Below, in pieces: positions 25,231 through 33,526 of a stretch of 59,836 bases of DNA. The notes beneath the pieces were generated by a model. It was given only the letters and a program-made list of their open reading frames with translations. It was not told the origin of the DNA and did no database searches. Where the stretch lies: the NCBI GenBank assembly GCA_029776205.1, contig JAKOTQ010000102.1, positions 1 through 59,836 on the forward strand, written 5' to 3'. Both the position numbers and the translations under genes were made by a program. Origin of the DNA: Bacillota bacterium. GTDB taxonomy: Bacteria; Bacillota; UBA4882; UBA8346. Numbering within the stretch: the first letter of the stretch is position 1; each line of letters starts with the position of its first letter.

Positions 25231-25642
25231 TAAAGAGAAGATAGTATCTAAAATCAATGTATTAAAGCAAAGTCTTGACCGGTTGGAGCATCTTCGCAGT
25301 TTGTCTCAGGAGGCTTTTTTAAGTAGTTTCTTAAATTTTGATGCGGCGAAATATAATCTTATCATAGCAATCGAAGCCATGATCGATATTGGAAATCATA
25401 TTATTTCCAGGAAAAATCTGGAAATCCCTGAAACCAGCAGTGATACGATGAAGACCATGGTTAAGCATGGAATCTTACCAGCGGATAAGCAATCCGATTT
25501 TGTCGCCATGGTCAGGTTCCGTAATCGTGCCGTCCATCTTTATGACCAAGTGAATAATGAAGAGATCTATCGAATCTTGCAGGAGAATTTATGGGATTTT
25601 AAGGTTTTTATACGGGCGATTGTAAAATATCTTTATGGGTAG
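25223..25642 (+). CDS. hepT: HepT-type HEPN toxin (DUF86)
   Basis: A 139-residue all-helical HEPN protein. The catalytic R-X4-H motif and the following tyrosine are visible as R-N-R-A-V-H-L-Y (R100, H105, Y107). HepT is an RNase (in some systems it trims tRNA ends); Tyr107 is the expected AMPylation target of MntA. The start at 25223 lies in the end of mntA, so the two are translationally coupled. The gene ends 83 bases before tRNA-Thr, with the tRNA promoter between them. Confidence 0.9.
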   Translation: MVDKEKIVSKINVLKQSLDRLEHLRSLSQEAFLSSFLNFDAAKYNLIIAIEAMIDIGNHIISRKNLEIPETSSDTMKTMVKHGILPADKQSDFVAMVRFRNRAVHLYDQVNNEEIYRILQENLWDFKVFIRAIVKYLYG

Positions 25643-25672
25643 TCCGAGTTTGATTATGGGTAATAATGGAAC

Positions 25673-25701
25673 TTGAAAAATAGCTCTTGATATGGTAAAC
25701 T
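25673..25701 (+). promoter_or_regulatory. Promoter for tRNA-Thr
   Basis: TTGAAA at 25673-25678 and TAAACT at 25696-25701 are 17 bases apart, with a TGG extension before the -10. The tRNA begins 24 bases later. Confidence 0.6.
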
Positions 25702-25725
25702 AATTATTGCTTCAAAAGTAAATAT

Positions 25726-25801
25726 GCCGACATGGCTCAGCTGGTAGAGCAGCGCACTTGTAATGCGCAGGTCATCGGTTCGAATCCGATTGTCGGCTCC
25801 A
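25726..25801 (+). tRNA. tRNA-Thr (anticodon TGT)
   Basis: A 76-base cloverleaf with acceptor stem GCCGACA/TGTCGGC, the D-arm GGCTCAGCTGGTAGAGC, the anticodon loop CTTGTAA with TGT at 25759-25761, and the T-arm GGTTCGAATCC. The 3' CCA is encoded. It is a single tRNA gene followed by an intrinsic terminator. Confidence 0.97.
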
Positions 25802-25817
25802 TTTTTTGTGATTAGTT

Positions 25818-25848
25818 AAGCCTACTAGAATACTCTGGTAGGCTTTTT
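25818..25848 (+). terminator. Intrinsic terminator after tRNA-Thr
   Basis: An 8-base AAGCCTAC/GTAGGCTT stem (25818-25825 with 25838-25845) followed by a T run. The 240 bases from here to the hemerythrin gene hold no gene that I can support. Confidence 0.8.
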
Positions 25849-26088
25849 GTTATAGGTTATAAAATTTGAAGCTCCTCATATGGTGCTTTTTTTACAAAGA
25901 GTTCCTTACAATGAGATTCCATATTTGGTCCCAGACGGGTACAAGTGAGTTTGATGAAGGAGAAAAACCCAAATATCCATAAATAATTGCAGGAATTATC
26001 CTCTAAATGTCAAACAGCTTATTATTCAGAGTTCCTGATGAAAAATTGCGAACAAAAATGGACATAATCTATTCAAGGAGGAAGAAAA

Positions 26089-26493
26089 ATGAAGATTGAA
26101 TGGACTCCCGATTTGGCTGTGGGCTTGGATGTGATTGATGATCAACATAAGGAGTTGTATCGCCGTATCGATCGGTTGATGGAAGCCTGTCACGAGGGAA
26201 AAGGGAAAGAAGTTGTGGGTGACACCTTGAAGTTTTTAGAAGATTATGTCGTCACGCATTTTACCAATGAACAACAGTACATGCAGAGATTTGGCTATCC
26301 GGATTACGATGTCCACAAAAGGAATCACGATTATTATGTGAATAATTTGAAGGAGTTAAAAAATATTTTGGCTGAGAAAGGCCCGGGAGTTGAATTGGTC
26401 GTTAAAACCAATGTCATGGTTATCGAATGGCTCAATAACCATATCCGTAAGATGGATACCAAAATGGCGGCATTTTTGAAAGATAAAATATGA
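26089..26493 (+). CDS. Bacteriohemerythrin
   Basis: The 134-residue protein has every iron ligand of the hemerythrin four-helix bundle: H20, H57, E61, H76, H80, H118 and D123. Bacteriohemerythrins bind O2 at a di-iron centre and store, deliver or sense oxygen in the cytoplasm. In a strict or near-strict anaerobe this suggests oxygen protection or sensing, in line with the desulfoferrodoxin-ferritin unit 7 kb away. AAGGAGGAAG precedes the start. The gene is monocistronic, with a strong terminator. No chemotaxis or kinase domain is fused. Confidence 0.95.
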   Translation: MKIEWTPDLAVGLDVIDDQHKELYRRIDRLMEACHEGKGKEVVGDTLKFLEDYVVTHFTNEQQYMQRFGYPDYDVHKRNHDYYVNNLKELKNILAEKGPGVELVVKTNVMVIEWLNNHIRKMDTKMAAFLKDKI

Positions 26494-26530
26494 TTTTGGT
26501 ATTTAGATTAAGTTTTTTGGAAAATTATAA

Positions 26531-26564
26531 ATAAACCCGGAGATTAATAGGTCTCCGGGTTTAT
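26531..26564. terminator. Bidirectional intrinsic terminator
   Basis: A 13-base stem (26531-26543 with 26552-26564) of ATAAACCCGGAGA type closes an 8-base loop. It separates the hemerythrin gene from the small minus-strand gene. Confidence 0.85.
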
Positions 26565-26567
26565 TTG

Positions 26568-26907
26568 CTAGGGTGTTGTAATTATAGTTAGAATTGAATA
26601 AGGGATACATTGGATATTAGCCATTTGAAGGACTTCTGAAGAGGTCTGATTATAGCTGTGGTATTCTTTTAGGGCTTTTAAAATTCCTATCATCGTTTCG
26701 TAATAACGAATATCGTTTCCAACTGCTGATTTACTAGCTTCTAAAAATCTGTCTGTTATCGTTGTGCCTTTATGGTGATCTTCAAGATAAAGTGCATTTT
26801 GCAATCCATTTTTCGTAGTTTTCGCCAGTTAAATATTGACTCATCATTCCTTCTTTGACGCATGTCTGGCGAATTTTTTCGCCTTCCTCGATTAATCTAT
26901 CTAACAT
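26568..26907 (-). pseudogene. Small uncharacterised gene interrupted by a frameshift
   Basis: Two overlapping minus-strand frames appear to be one gene. The first begins at the ATG at 26907, with GGAGGTG six bases upstream (M-L-D-R-L-I-E-E-G), and runs to Y-E-K-W-I-A-K-C before a stop near 26782. The second continues as L-Y-L-E-D-H-H-K-G-T-T-I-T-D-R-F and ends at 26568. Removing one base from a homopolymer at 26797-26800 or 26809-26813 would join them into about 112 residues. This could be a true pseudogene or a sequencing error. The product would be a small helical protein of unknown function. Confidence 0.6.
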
Positions 26908-27028
26908 CGTAACACCTCCATCTGATTTTATGGAAATATTCTTTGCGATATTTGGAAATCCTTTCAAAATTGTGTTATTTTAGGCAAAATCTCAATGATA
27001 TGGATACAATATTGCTGTAATAAACTAA

Positions 27029-27055
27029 AAAAGCTGGAAATGAATCCGGCTTTGC
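27029..27055 (-). terminator. Possible terminator for the deacetylase gene
   Basis: An imperfect 9-base stem (AAAGCTGGA with TCCGGCTTT) lies after the deacetylase stop and is followed on the minus strand by a T-rich stretch. It has one mismatched or wobble pair. Confidence 0.45.
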
Positions 27056-27100
27056 TAAATGAGCCTTCTTCAATCCCAGCTGTAGTTGATGAAAGGGGGG

Positions 27101-27901
27101 TTATTTAAGGATGACTTGACTCCCGCCAGGAATTTCGATGGGGTGGTCGTCAACGCTGATCCAGACGGACATGGCTGAGGGGTTGTAAACCATGGTGCCG
27201 GCGGCGGTGAATTTCAGGTTGCTTAATGCTTTCATATAGTCCACAATTTCGATATTCGTCGCGTACCAGATATCCTTCCGGTTGCCGATGAACTCGCAAA
27301 ATTCCTCGATAACTTCCCAGTTGTTATCGTTATCAAATTCATAACTGTGGCCCCAGACGTACATCATGTAGAAATATTGAGCTTTGGTCAGGCTGGCAAA
27401 GGTTTTTGCCAGATCCATCAGGTTGTGGTTGTGATGGCAGGTGGCTGCCCAGGTGTAGAAATCTTCCGGCATGGTGAACTGGCCGTGTTCATGGACTGTC
27501 CGGGCATATTCGATGCCCAGATGGGGCAAGACCTCCCGGATCGCTTTGCTATAAGAGCCGTTAGGGTAGGAGAGGCCCCGGACCGGATAACCCACAATTT
27601 CTTCAAGTTGGATTCGGTCATTCAAAATCTCTTGGACAACCTGGTCTATGGGACAGCGGGCAATCGTCGGATGAGTCAATGTGTGGGCTGCCACTTCATG
27701 ACCTTGGTACAAATTTCGAATTTCGTCCCGGGAGATCCGAATGGATTGCTCCATTAGGCCTGAATTCAGATGAAAGGTAGCTTTTATGCCGTGACGGTTA
27801 AAAATGGAAATGAGCCGACGGTCGGCAATTTTTCCATCGTCGTAACTGAGAGTCAGTACTTTATGCCGCCCTCCGGGAAAACAATGATAAATCTTGGGCA
27901 T
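27101..27901 (-). CDS. Polysaccharide deacetylase family protein (NodB fold)
   Basis: The 266-residue protein has the NodB metal-dependent deacetylase motifs: L-T-L-S-Y-D-D-G near residue 20 (the second Asp binds metal), A-T-F-H-L-N-S-G, H-T-L-T-H-P (metal histidines) and L-S-Y-P-N-G-S-Y. There is no signal peptide, so it may act in the cytoplasm, unlike most peptidoglycan deacetylases. The C-terminal 50 residues form a separate beta-like tail. The ATG at 27901 is preferred to a GTG at 27910 because GAGGTG lies seven bases before it. The substrate is unknown. Confidence 0.85.
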   Translation of the reverse strand: MPKIYHCFPGGRHKVLTLSYDDGKIADRRLISIFNRHGIKATFHLNSGLMEQSIRISRDEIRNLYQGHEVAAHTLTHPTIARCPIDQVVQEILNDRIQLEEIVGYPVRGLSYPNGSYSKAIREVLPHLGIEYARTVHEHGQFTMPEDFYTWAATCHHNHNLMDLAKTFASLTKAQYFYMMYVWGHSYEFDNDNNWEVIEEFCEFIGNRKDIWYATNIEIVDYMKALSNLKFTAAGTMVYNPSAMSVWISVDDHPIEIPGGSQVILK

Positions 27902-28031
27902 CGGGATCACCTCGAAGTAAATGGATTCTTTAACTATTCTTTCATTATACTCCTTTTTAGGAAAGAATCCTATCCGAAGTGAACTGATTCGGCTTGTCGA
28001 ATTTGTTGGATGAATTGATAAATCTGTGCCA

Positions 28032-28073
28032 GTTCACTGTGTACTGTCTACTGTGAACTATGAACTGTGAACT
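28032..28073. repeat. Degenerate heptanucleotide repeats, site C
   Basis: Six in-phase heptads: GTTCACT, GTGTACT, GTCTACT, GTGAACT, ATGAACT, GTGAACT. This is the cleanest copy of the repeat family and lies five bases after the stop of the DUF4363 gene. Confidence 0.75.
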
Positions 28074-28077
28074 ATAT

Positions 28078-28458
28078 TTAAAGTATATTCACCAGCGAAA
28101 GTCGTTCGCGTTCGGCAATGTGTTTGATGAAGTGGCGTAAGGTTTCTATCTCTATTTGGGCGTCAGAAAGGCTGCGGCCTTTAATAGCCTCCCGGGTTTT
28201 GGTCAATGATTGATCCACGTTGTCGATTTCCTCGTGATGGGTGAGGAGGGCCCACAGTTTACGAGTTCCGGACCAATCCTGCTCAAAGGTTTTCATGAGC
28301 CGTGCAGCTTCTTCCCAATGGTTTTCGGAAAGGGCCGATTGGACCGAAAGTAACTGGTGGTTTAATCGTTGGCTGCTGGTATTGAGATAGGTTTGGGTTG
28401 AATAACCAAAGAGGATAAACAAGCCGACGCCGAGGATGATGATATACCATGGCTTCAT
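28078..28458 (-). CDS. DUF4363 family protein
   Basis: A 126-residue protein with one N-terminal membrane helix (about residues 5-22) and a helical extracytoplasmic part. It has the DUF4363 pattern, with W-E-E-A and a conserved W near the middle (K-L-W-A-L-L-T-H-H-E-E-I-D). DUF4363 genes regularly follow DUF421 genes in endospore-forming Firmicutes, as here with a four-base overlap. The pair may act in the spore or cell membrane. The molecular function is not known. Confidence 0.8.
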   Translation of the reverse strand: MKPWYIIILGVGLFILFGYSTQTYLNTSSQRLNHQLLSVQSALSENHWEEAARLMKTFEQDWSGTRKLWALLTHHEEIDNVDQSLTKTREAIKGRSLSDAQIEIETLRHFIKHIAERERLSLVNIL

Positions 28459-29156
28459 GAGTTTCGGTTTCCTTTCGAGGGGACCTTTGCTTGGATAAAC
28501 AGTTTTCCGGATGCATCGTGGTTGACTAAAAACGCCTCTTCAGTTCCAGAGAGGCCTTTTTTGCGAAGTTCTTTCAATAACCATTCTTCGGAGATGCCGG
28601 CTTTTTTTAAATTATTCCGTTTAAGGACGCCGTCTTCGACGAGAGTGACTGGCAGTCCTTCATAATCAGGTTTCAATGCCAAATCACCCGGAGTGACCGG
28701 ACGTTTGTCAGTTTTGGGAATGACGGACAACTTACCGCTGGTTTCCAAAATGGCATAATCCACATCGGCCACATTAGGAATACCTTTTAGGCGGAGTTGT
28801 TCTAATAAATCACTGAGACTGTAACGTAACCGGATCAATTCTTGTTGATTTATTCTGCCCTGATTAATGATGATGCTGGGTTCGCCGGAGATGATCCGAC
28901 GAAACCCGGGGCTTTTTAAAGAGAGCAGAGAAACACAGACTTGAATCAAGAGTAGTGTTAATATTGGAATAATGCCGTTGAGTAAAGGAATTTCAGTGTC
29001 TTGCATCGGTACCGCAGCCAATTCGGAGATCATAATGGTAATGACTAACTCGTAGGGTTGTAACTGTCCAACTTGGTGTTTTCCCATGATGCGGATGATC
29101 AATACAACGACCAAATAAAGAATAATTGTCCGGAACGGGAGAATTAACATGTACAA
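28455..29156 (-). CDS. DUF421 (YetF/YdfR-like) membrane protein
   Basis: The 233-residue protein has three N-terminal membrane helices and a cytoplasmic DUF421 domain. Conserved stretches are R-I-M-G-K-H-Q-V-G-Q-L-Q-P-Y-E-L near residue 22, I-I-S-G-E-P-S-I-I-I-N-Q-G, and L-R-L-K-G-I-P-N-V-A-D-V. Related proteins (YetF) are found in many spore formers, where some affect spore germination. The start is TTG at 29156 with GAGAGGTG just upstream; an ATG at 29150 is an alternative. It overlaps the DUF4363 gene and runs divergently from the secreted M16 operon. Confidence 0.88.
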   Translation of the reverse strand: MYMLILPFRTIILYLVVVLIIRIMGKHQVGQLQPYELVITIMISELAAVPMQDTEIPLLNGIIPILTLLLIQVCVSLLSLKSPGFRRIISGEPSIIINQGRINQQELIRLRYSLSDLLEQLRLKGIPNVADVDYAILETSGKLSVIPKTDKRPVTPGDLALKPDYEGLPVTLVEDGVLKRNNLKKAGISEEWLLKELRKKGLSGTEEAFLVNHDASGKLFIQAKVPSKGNRNS

Positions 29157-29336
29157 TGCTCACCTCTCCCCCATTGTTTACAGGTTCAAAACAGTTTATA
29201 CGCTGCCTTGGCGGAAACGCTTTCTTGTACAGAGTCAGTGGCAGGATTTAAGGTCAAAAAGCCGAATATATTTCGGATAACGGAAGTGACAAACAAAGAT
29301 AGGAATCAATACCGTCTTTTGTGGATTATTGTCATA

Positions 29337-29364
29337 TTGAACGGTTTAGGACGATAACTATATT
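29337..29364 (+). promoter_or_regulatory. Candidate promoter for the M16 peptidase operon
   Basis: TTGAAC (29337-29342) and TATATT (29359-29364) with a 16-base spacer, 33 bases upstream of the first gene. Confidence 0.45.
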
Positions 29365-29397
29365 CGAAACAAGTTTTGATTAAAGGGCGTGAATTGA

Positions 29398-30207
29398 ATG
29401 AAATTCAGCGGTAGATATTTTCTTTTGGCAGCGATGTTGATGGCCTTCACCGGAGTGTCTTTGGCAGCCTCGCCAGCTATCGGAGGGATCCAACCCGGAA
29501 AGTACCCGACATTTGCGATTAACCATCATACACCGGAATCTTATAAAAAAGTGGACGATTATGTGAAAAGTTTGCAGAAAGTTGAATTGGAGCTCGGCCG
29601 GGCCTACCGGTTCAGGGATTTACCTCAGTTAGGGATGAAAGATCCCTACGTAGGCTATATTACGTTAGGTGACAGTGGCCAGCAGTTCGGTGTGATCGTT
29701 GATATTTACGGGGAAGAAAAGCGGCTTTATATTGATACGGATGGAGACGGCAGTTTTAAAAATGAGCCAATGACTTTGCTTTTAAACGAATGGCAGGGCT
29801 TACAGGTGTACTATGTGATTGGACCTGAACCGATAAAAATGAATGTTAAATACCGTTCATTGAATCGAACCTGTCCGGTCTATATTAATGTTTCCGGTTT
29901 TTTAAATCCCAAGGCGGTTCTGGTTAAGGGAAAACCCTTTTTACTTGTTCAAGTCCGAACCTGGTTTTTAGCCAAGGTTACAGAAGATGGGTATGAAAAG
30001 TTCTTTGCTATCGTTGATCGTAACCATAATGGCCGCTACGATGATCCTGAAGACCAACTGTTTATTGATTATGACAACAATTTATTTTTTGCAGGAAAAG
30101 AAGCGGTGGCCCGTAAAAAGGGTGTACGTTTTAAGACGGCAAATGGTTACATGACGGCGGATTGGGGTCCGTATCCTGATAATTTGGTGCTGGGAGGGGT
30201 GAAGTGA
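29398..30207 (+). CDS. Exported protein with EF-hand-like calcium loops
   Basis: The 269-residue protein has a signal peptide (residues 1-23, V-S-L-A-A). It carries two acidic loops of EF-hand or dockerin type, D-T-D-G-D-G-S-F near residue 120 and D-R-N-H-N-G-R-Y-D-D near residue 216, which would bind calcium. I do not recognise a family for the rest. It is the first of three genes, overlapping the active M16 peptidase by one base. Being exported and coupled to two exported peptidases, it could be a substrate, chaperone or partner of them. Confidence 0.75.
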   Translation: MKFSGRYFLLAAMLMAFTGVSLAASPAIGGIQPGKYPTFAINHHTPESYKKVDDYVKSLQKVELELGRAYRFRDLPQLGMKDPYVGYITLGDSGQQFGVIVDIYGEEKRLYIDTDGDGSFKNEPMTLLLNEWQGLQVYYVIGPEPIKMNVKYRSLNRTCPVYINVSGFLNPKAVLVKGKPFLLVQVRTWFLAKVTEDGYEKFFAIVDRNHNGRYDDPEDQLFIDYDNNLFFAGKEAVARKKGVRFKTANGYMTADWGPYPDNLVLGGVK

Positions 30208-31481
30208 TGCGAAGGAAATGGTTTTTAGGAATTCTTTTGTGTATAACCCTTTTCGGTATGGTTTTTACTGCGGAAGCGGCTCCCCGGGAGAACTTTGAAC
30301 GGGTTGTGCTGAAAAATGGGGTTACGTTAAAGTTTAAAGTGATTAAGAATGAGCCGATGGTCTCAATTTACGCTGTTTTCCCCATCGGGAGCCACGGTGA
30401 AAAGGCCAAGGGAATTGCCCATCTATTGGAACATTTGGTTTTTAGGGGTGGTTCCGGGTTGACGTTTAAAGACATCTCCGAGGTGACGACAAAAAAAGGG
30501 GGATACTTTAACGGATTTACTTCCTTCTATGCTACAGCGTACAATTATGTAGTTCCTAAAGAGCACTACGAGAAAGCCTTAGAAGTATTTAACGGTTGTA
30601 TCTGGGGAGTCACGTTGGCTCCACCGATTGTCGAGATGGAAAAGCAGATTATCGGCCATGAGTTAAATATGAACTATTCATTGCAATATCGGTTTTATCC
30701 ATTGGTCCGGTATTTTTATCCGGAGCGGTATCACTCCAAAGAGACGATGGCCCAGATTACTGTGGATGATTTACGAAGCTTCCATAAAACATATTACCAA
30801 CCGGACAATGTAACCTATGTTATCGCAGGCGACATTGATCCCAAGAAGGTGATTGCCCAATTGGAACAGGTCGAAAACCAGTCCGGATATATGAAAGCTC
30901 CGCAGGTGCCTGTCTCCCGGCTGGATTTTCCTGTTGGAGAGATTGTGGAGGAGCGCAATCTTTACCCCTATCAATATCAGCTGATGATGGGGTATGTTTT
31001 GGAAGGCCTAACGGAAAAGGAACGAATGGCTGTTAAGTTGTTGTCCTATATGTATGGCGGCGATTATAAGATCGATTATCTGAAGAACCGTTATAAGGTT
31101 TATAATGCGATTTCCCGTTCGGTCGGGGATCAAGATTATTTCGGCCTTTTTTATCTGGAACGCAACGAGCCGTACAGCGAGGATGCAGTGGAGCGGGAAA
31201 AGGCTAACATTCTTCGGTATTTTCATGAATTTAAACAAGTCGATTTTAAGCGGGCGGTCAAAAATTTTATCGGGCTGATTGAACTGGAAGCCCGCCAAAG
31301 CCAATCTTCGGCAGTGGCAGCGGTTGAATACGAGGTGCAACGGCTTTCGGATCCGGATAATCTGACAGTGGATTCTTTGACGCTCCTTCGTAAATTGACG
31401 GAAAAGGATCTGCTCGAAGTCATCGATAAGTATTTTTCAAAACCTCCGACCACCTGGGTCCTGGTTAAAACGACACGGTAA
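30207..31481 (+). CDS. Exported M16 family zinc peptidase, catalytic subunit
   Basis: The 424-residue protein has a signal peptide (residues 1-25) and an M16 N-terminal domain with the inverted zinc motif H-L-L-E-H at 72-76 and a third ligand Glu about 76 residues later (H-E-L-N-M-N). The C-terminal domain is the usual non-catalytic half. The enzyme should cleave small peptides or unfolded proteins in the periplasm. It pairs with the next gene, which lacks the motif, as seen in other two-gene M16 systems. The frame can also start at the GTG at 30204. Confidence 0.9.
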   Translation: MRRKWFLGILLCITLFGMVFTAEAAPRENFERVVLKNGVTLKFKVIKNEPMVSIYAVFPIGSHGEKAKGIAHLLEHLVFRGGSGLTFKDISEVTTKKGGYFNGFTSFYATAYNYVVPKEHYEKALEVFNGCIWGVTLAPPIVEMEKQIIGHELNMNYSLQYRFYPLVRYFYPERYHSKETMAQITVDDLRSFHKTYYQPDNVTYVIAGDIDPKKVIAQLEQVENQSGYMKAPQVPVSRLDFPVGEIVEERNLYPYQYQLMMGYVLEGLTEKERMAVKLLSYMYGGDYKIDYLKNRYKVYNAISRSVGDQDYFGLFYLERNEPYSEDAVEREKANILRYFHEFKQVDFKRAVKNFIGLIELEARQSQSSAVAAVEYEVQRLSDPDNLTVDSLTLLRKLTEKDLLEVIDKYFSKPPTTWVLVKTTR

Positions 31482-31494
31482 GGGGGGAGCGGAA

Positions 31495-32769
31495 ATGAAA
31501 TTCATTAAAAAAATGGTATGGATGGTTTTGTTTGCTTCGATCCTCGCTTTGCCGGTGTGGGCGGACGGCCCCGCCCGGATCGAACGGACCACGGTGAACG
31601 GGATGCCGATTCTGCTGCAACGGACCAATTCTGATCTGGTTGAAGTTACTATGCTGCTTAAGTCCGGCAGTGGTTTGGACGGTAAAAAAAAGGGTACGGC
31701 TGAATTAATGAATACCCTGGTTTATTTGAAGCTTCTCGGTGCACCGGAGTCATTAGGCACTGTGAATGTATTGACCCGTCCGGATTATACCGAAATTCGG
31801 ATCCAGGCTTCAGCGGAAAACCTAAAAAAAGTATTGGTTGAATTGGAAAATCTCCTGACCTCGCCATTATACAGTTACGATGTGATTATGGATTTGAAGC
31901 AATTTTTGATTGCTGATATCAAAGGAATGCCGGCGTTTAACAAAACGTATTTTGAGGCCAATCGTAATTTTTATGGTCCGGCTCATCCTTATAACGATTT
32001 TCTTGAGCCGGAAGTGGTGGAGTCTATTACCGGTCATGATGTATATCGGTGGTATCGACAAACGTATCAGCCGGGGAATGCCATTCTTTCCATCGCTGGC
32101 GGAGTAAAGGAAAGTATGGATCAGATCGCCAAGATCTTCGGGGAGATGCTTTATGAGTCGGTTGATCAACGGTTGCTGATTCGGCCGATTATTCCAAAGC
32201 AAAATAGGCAGATCGAACGGGAGGATTACAACGGGCGGGTGGCTTCCATATGTATGGAATTTGCCGCCCCCCGGCTCCAGGATCCGGAGTATCCGGCGTT
32301 TCGGATTATTGCTTATTATCTTGAAAATTATCAGTATTATTTCGAGAAACTCCGTATTGAAGAAGGGCTCATGTATACGGGCATGGTCTATTACAGTTAT
32401 CTTGAAAGACCTCAGGCTCCGAACATTGTATTTCTGACCATGACCGATCCTGAAGATCTGTTTTTGATTGAAGCTAAAACGCTGGATATCACCCGTGAAT
32501 TGATGGAGAAGGGCATAGAACAGTCAATAATTAATCAAATTGCTGAAGCCATTGAAAAGGACGGTAAATCAAAAATTCAGTCCGGTATTGGAGCCTCCCG
32601 CCGCAATGTAATGAGTTATTATCTACAGAATCAATTGGTGTATGACGAAAACCTCTGGCCCAAGTTGAAGCAGGTGACGACTGCCGACATTCAAAAGGCT
32701 GCTGCCAAATATTTAAACCATTATGTCCGGGTTGCTTATATTCCCAAAGAAAAACCGGATAGTTTCTAA
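31495..32769 (+). CDS. Exported M16 family protein, non-catalytic partner
   Basis: A 424-residue protein with a signal peptide (residues 1-24, V-W-A-D). It aligns with M16 domains, but where the H-x-x-E-H motif should be it reads G-T-A-E-L-M-N-T, so no zinc is bound there. It keeps the R/Y-type features of inactive M16 subunits (R-W-Y-R-Q-T-Y-Q-P-G-N-A). It probably forms a heterodimer with the preceding catalytic subunit. The gene lies 13 bases downstream and ends at a strong terminator. Confidence 0.88.
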   Translation: MKFIKKMVWMVLFASILALPVWADGPARIERTTVNGMPILLQRTNSDLVEVTMLLKSGSGLDGKKKGTAELMNTLVYLKLLGAPESLGTVNVLTRPDYTEIRIQASAENLKKVLVELENLLTSPLYSYDVIMDLKQFLIADIKGMPAFNKTYFEANRNFYGPAHPYNDFLEPEVVESITGHDVYRWYRQTYQPGNAILSIAGGVKESMDQIAKIFGEMLYESVDQRLLIRPIIPKQNRQIEREDYNGRVASICMEFAAPRLQDPEYPAFRIIAYYLENYQYYFEKLRIEEGLMYTGMVYYSYLERPQAPNIVFLTMTDPEDLFLIEAKTLDITRELMEKGIEQSIINQIAEAIEKDGKSKIQSGIGASRRNVMSYYLQNQLVYDENLWPKLKQVTTADIQKAAAKYLNHYVRVAYIPKEKPDSF

Positions 32770-32797
32770 CTGCGAAAGCATAAAATAGATGAAGTAT

Positions 32798-32841
32798 AAA
32801 AATCAGGCGTTGCTTGAAGACTAATAGCGCCTGATTTTTTT
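32798..32841 (+). terminator. Intrinsic terminator after the M16 operon
   Basis: A perfect 12-base stem (32798-32809 with 32828-32839) with an 18-base loop and a run of T residues. Confidence 0.9.
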
Positions 32842-32853
32842 ATCTCAAAATAA

Positions 32854-32886
32854 TTGACATTAATATTTAACCATGTTAATATTTAA
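32854..32886 (+). promoter_or_regulatory. Promoter with overlapping operator for marR-dfx-ferritin
   Basis: A perfect -35 TTGACA (32854-32859), a 17-base spacer and TAATAT (32877-32882). The word TTAATATTTAA occurs at 32860-32870 and 32876-32886 as a direct repeat, and the palindrome TTAAC-CAT-GTTAA (32867-32879) lies between. Repeats overlap the promoter, so the downstream MarR protein probably binds here and represses its own operon. Confidence 0.65.
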
Positions 32887-32913
32887 TTATGTTAAGAGGA
32901 AGGTGGCGAAAAG

Positions 32914-33462
32914 GTGGTTGACCGGAAGTTATTAGGATTATCGGCAAAGTTGTTTTGTCGGGCGGTCAATGAAGTAGTTGCTAGTCGCAGCCTTCGGGAT
33001 TTACCGGAAAAAGATCAGTTGACTCAGGTACAGATGGCCTGTATCCGTTTTGTTCATTTGCATCCTGATTTATCCGTAGGTGAAATAGCTACCGGATTGA
33101 TGATTAGTAACGCAGCAGCCGCTAAACTAATCGACCGGTTGGTAAAACGTCAATTGCTTTTGAGAGAGGAAGACAGCCAGGACCGGCGAGTATTAAAAAT
33201 TAAGCTGACTGCGGAAGGACAGAAAGTTCTGGAACAGGCGCTTCGTTTAGAGGAACAGTATTTCAACGAAATCGTGGAACGGATGGATCCGGAGGTAGCT
33301 GAAAATTTACAAGTAGCTTTACAAGCATTTCTGAAAGCGGCGTTGCAAGATCCGGAGACAGTAGATGTCTTGTGTCTCTGGTGTGGACGGGAGCATCTTA
33401 ATGAATGTGTGGGAAATTTAATATATCGGGAATTAACAGGGAAGGATAGGAGTAAAATTTGA
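32914..33462 (+). CDS. MarR-family regulator with C-terminal Cys/His cluster
   Basis: The 182-residue protein contains a MarR winged helix: L-S-V-G-E-I-A-T-G-L and a recognition helix in N-A-A-A-A-K-L-I-D-R-L, then the wing E-E-D-S-Q-D-R-R-V-L. After the dimer helix, it ends with C154-L-W-C157-G-R-E-H161-L-N-E-C165. This cluster is not a normal part of MarR proteins and could bind iron or zinc or respond to redox change. It is followed by desulfoferrodoxin and ferritin, so it likely senses iron, superoxide or peroxide. The start is GTG at 32914. Its own promoter carries an operator-like repeat. Confidence 0.85.
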   Translation: MVDRKLLGLSAKLFCRAVNEVVASRSLRDLPEKDQLTQVQMACIRFVHLHPDLSVGEIATGLMISNAAAAKLIDRLVKRQLLLREEDSQDRRVLKIKLTAEGQKVLEQALRLEEQYFNEIVERMDPEVAENLQVALQAFLKAALQDPETVDVLCLWCGREHLNECVGNLIYRELTGKDRSKI

Positions 33463-33526
33463 TGATTTTAGAGAGTGATAATACGGTTTACATAATTATT
33501 AAAACCAAAGAAAGGAGAAGATGAAG

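Noticed and set aside
25993-26020. SigH-like promoter (AGGAATT) before the hemerythrin gene
   Set aside because: The -35 element matches, but no acceptable GAAT-type -10 lies 12-14 bases downstream.
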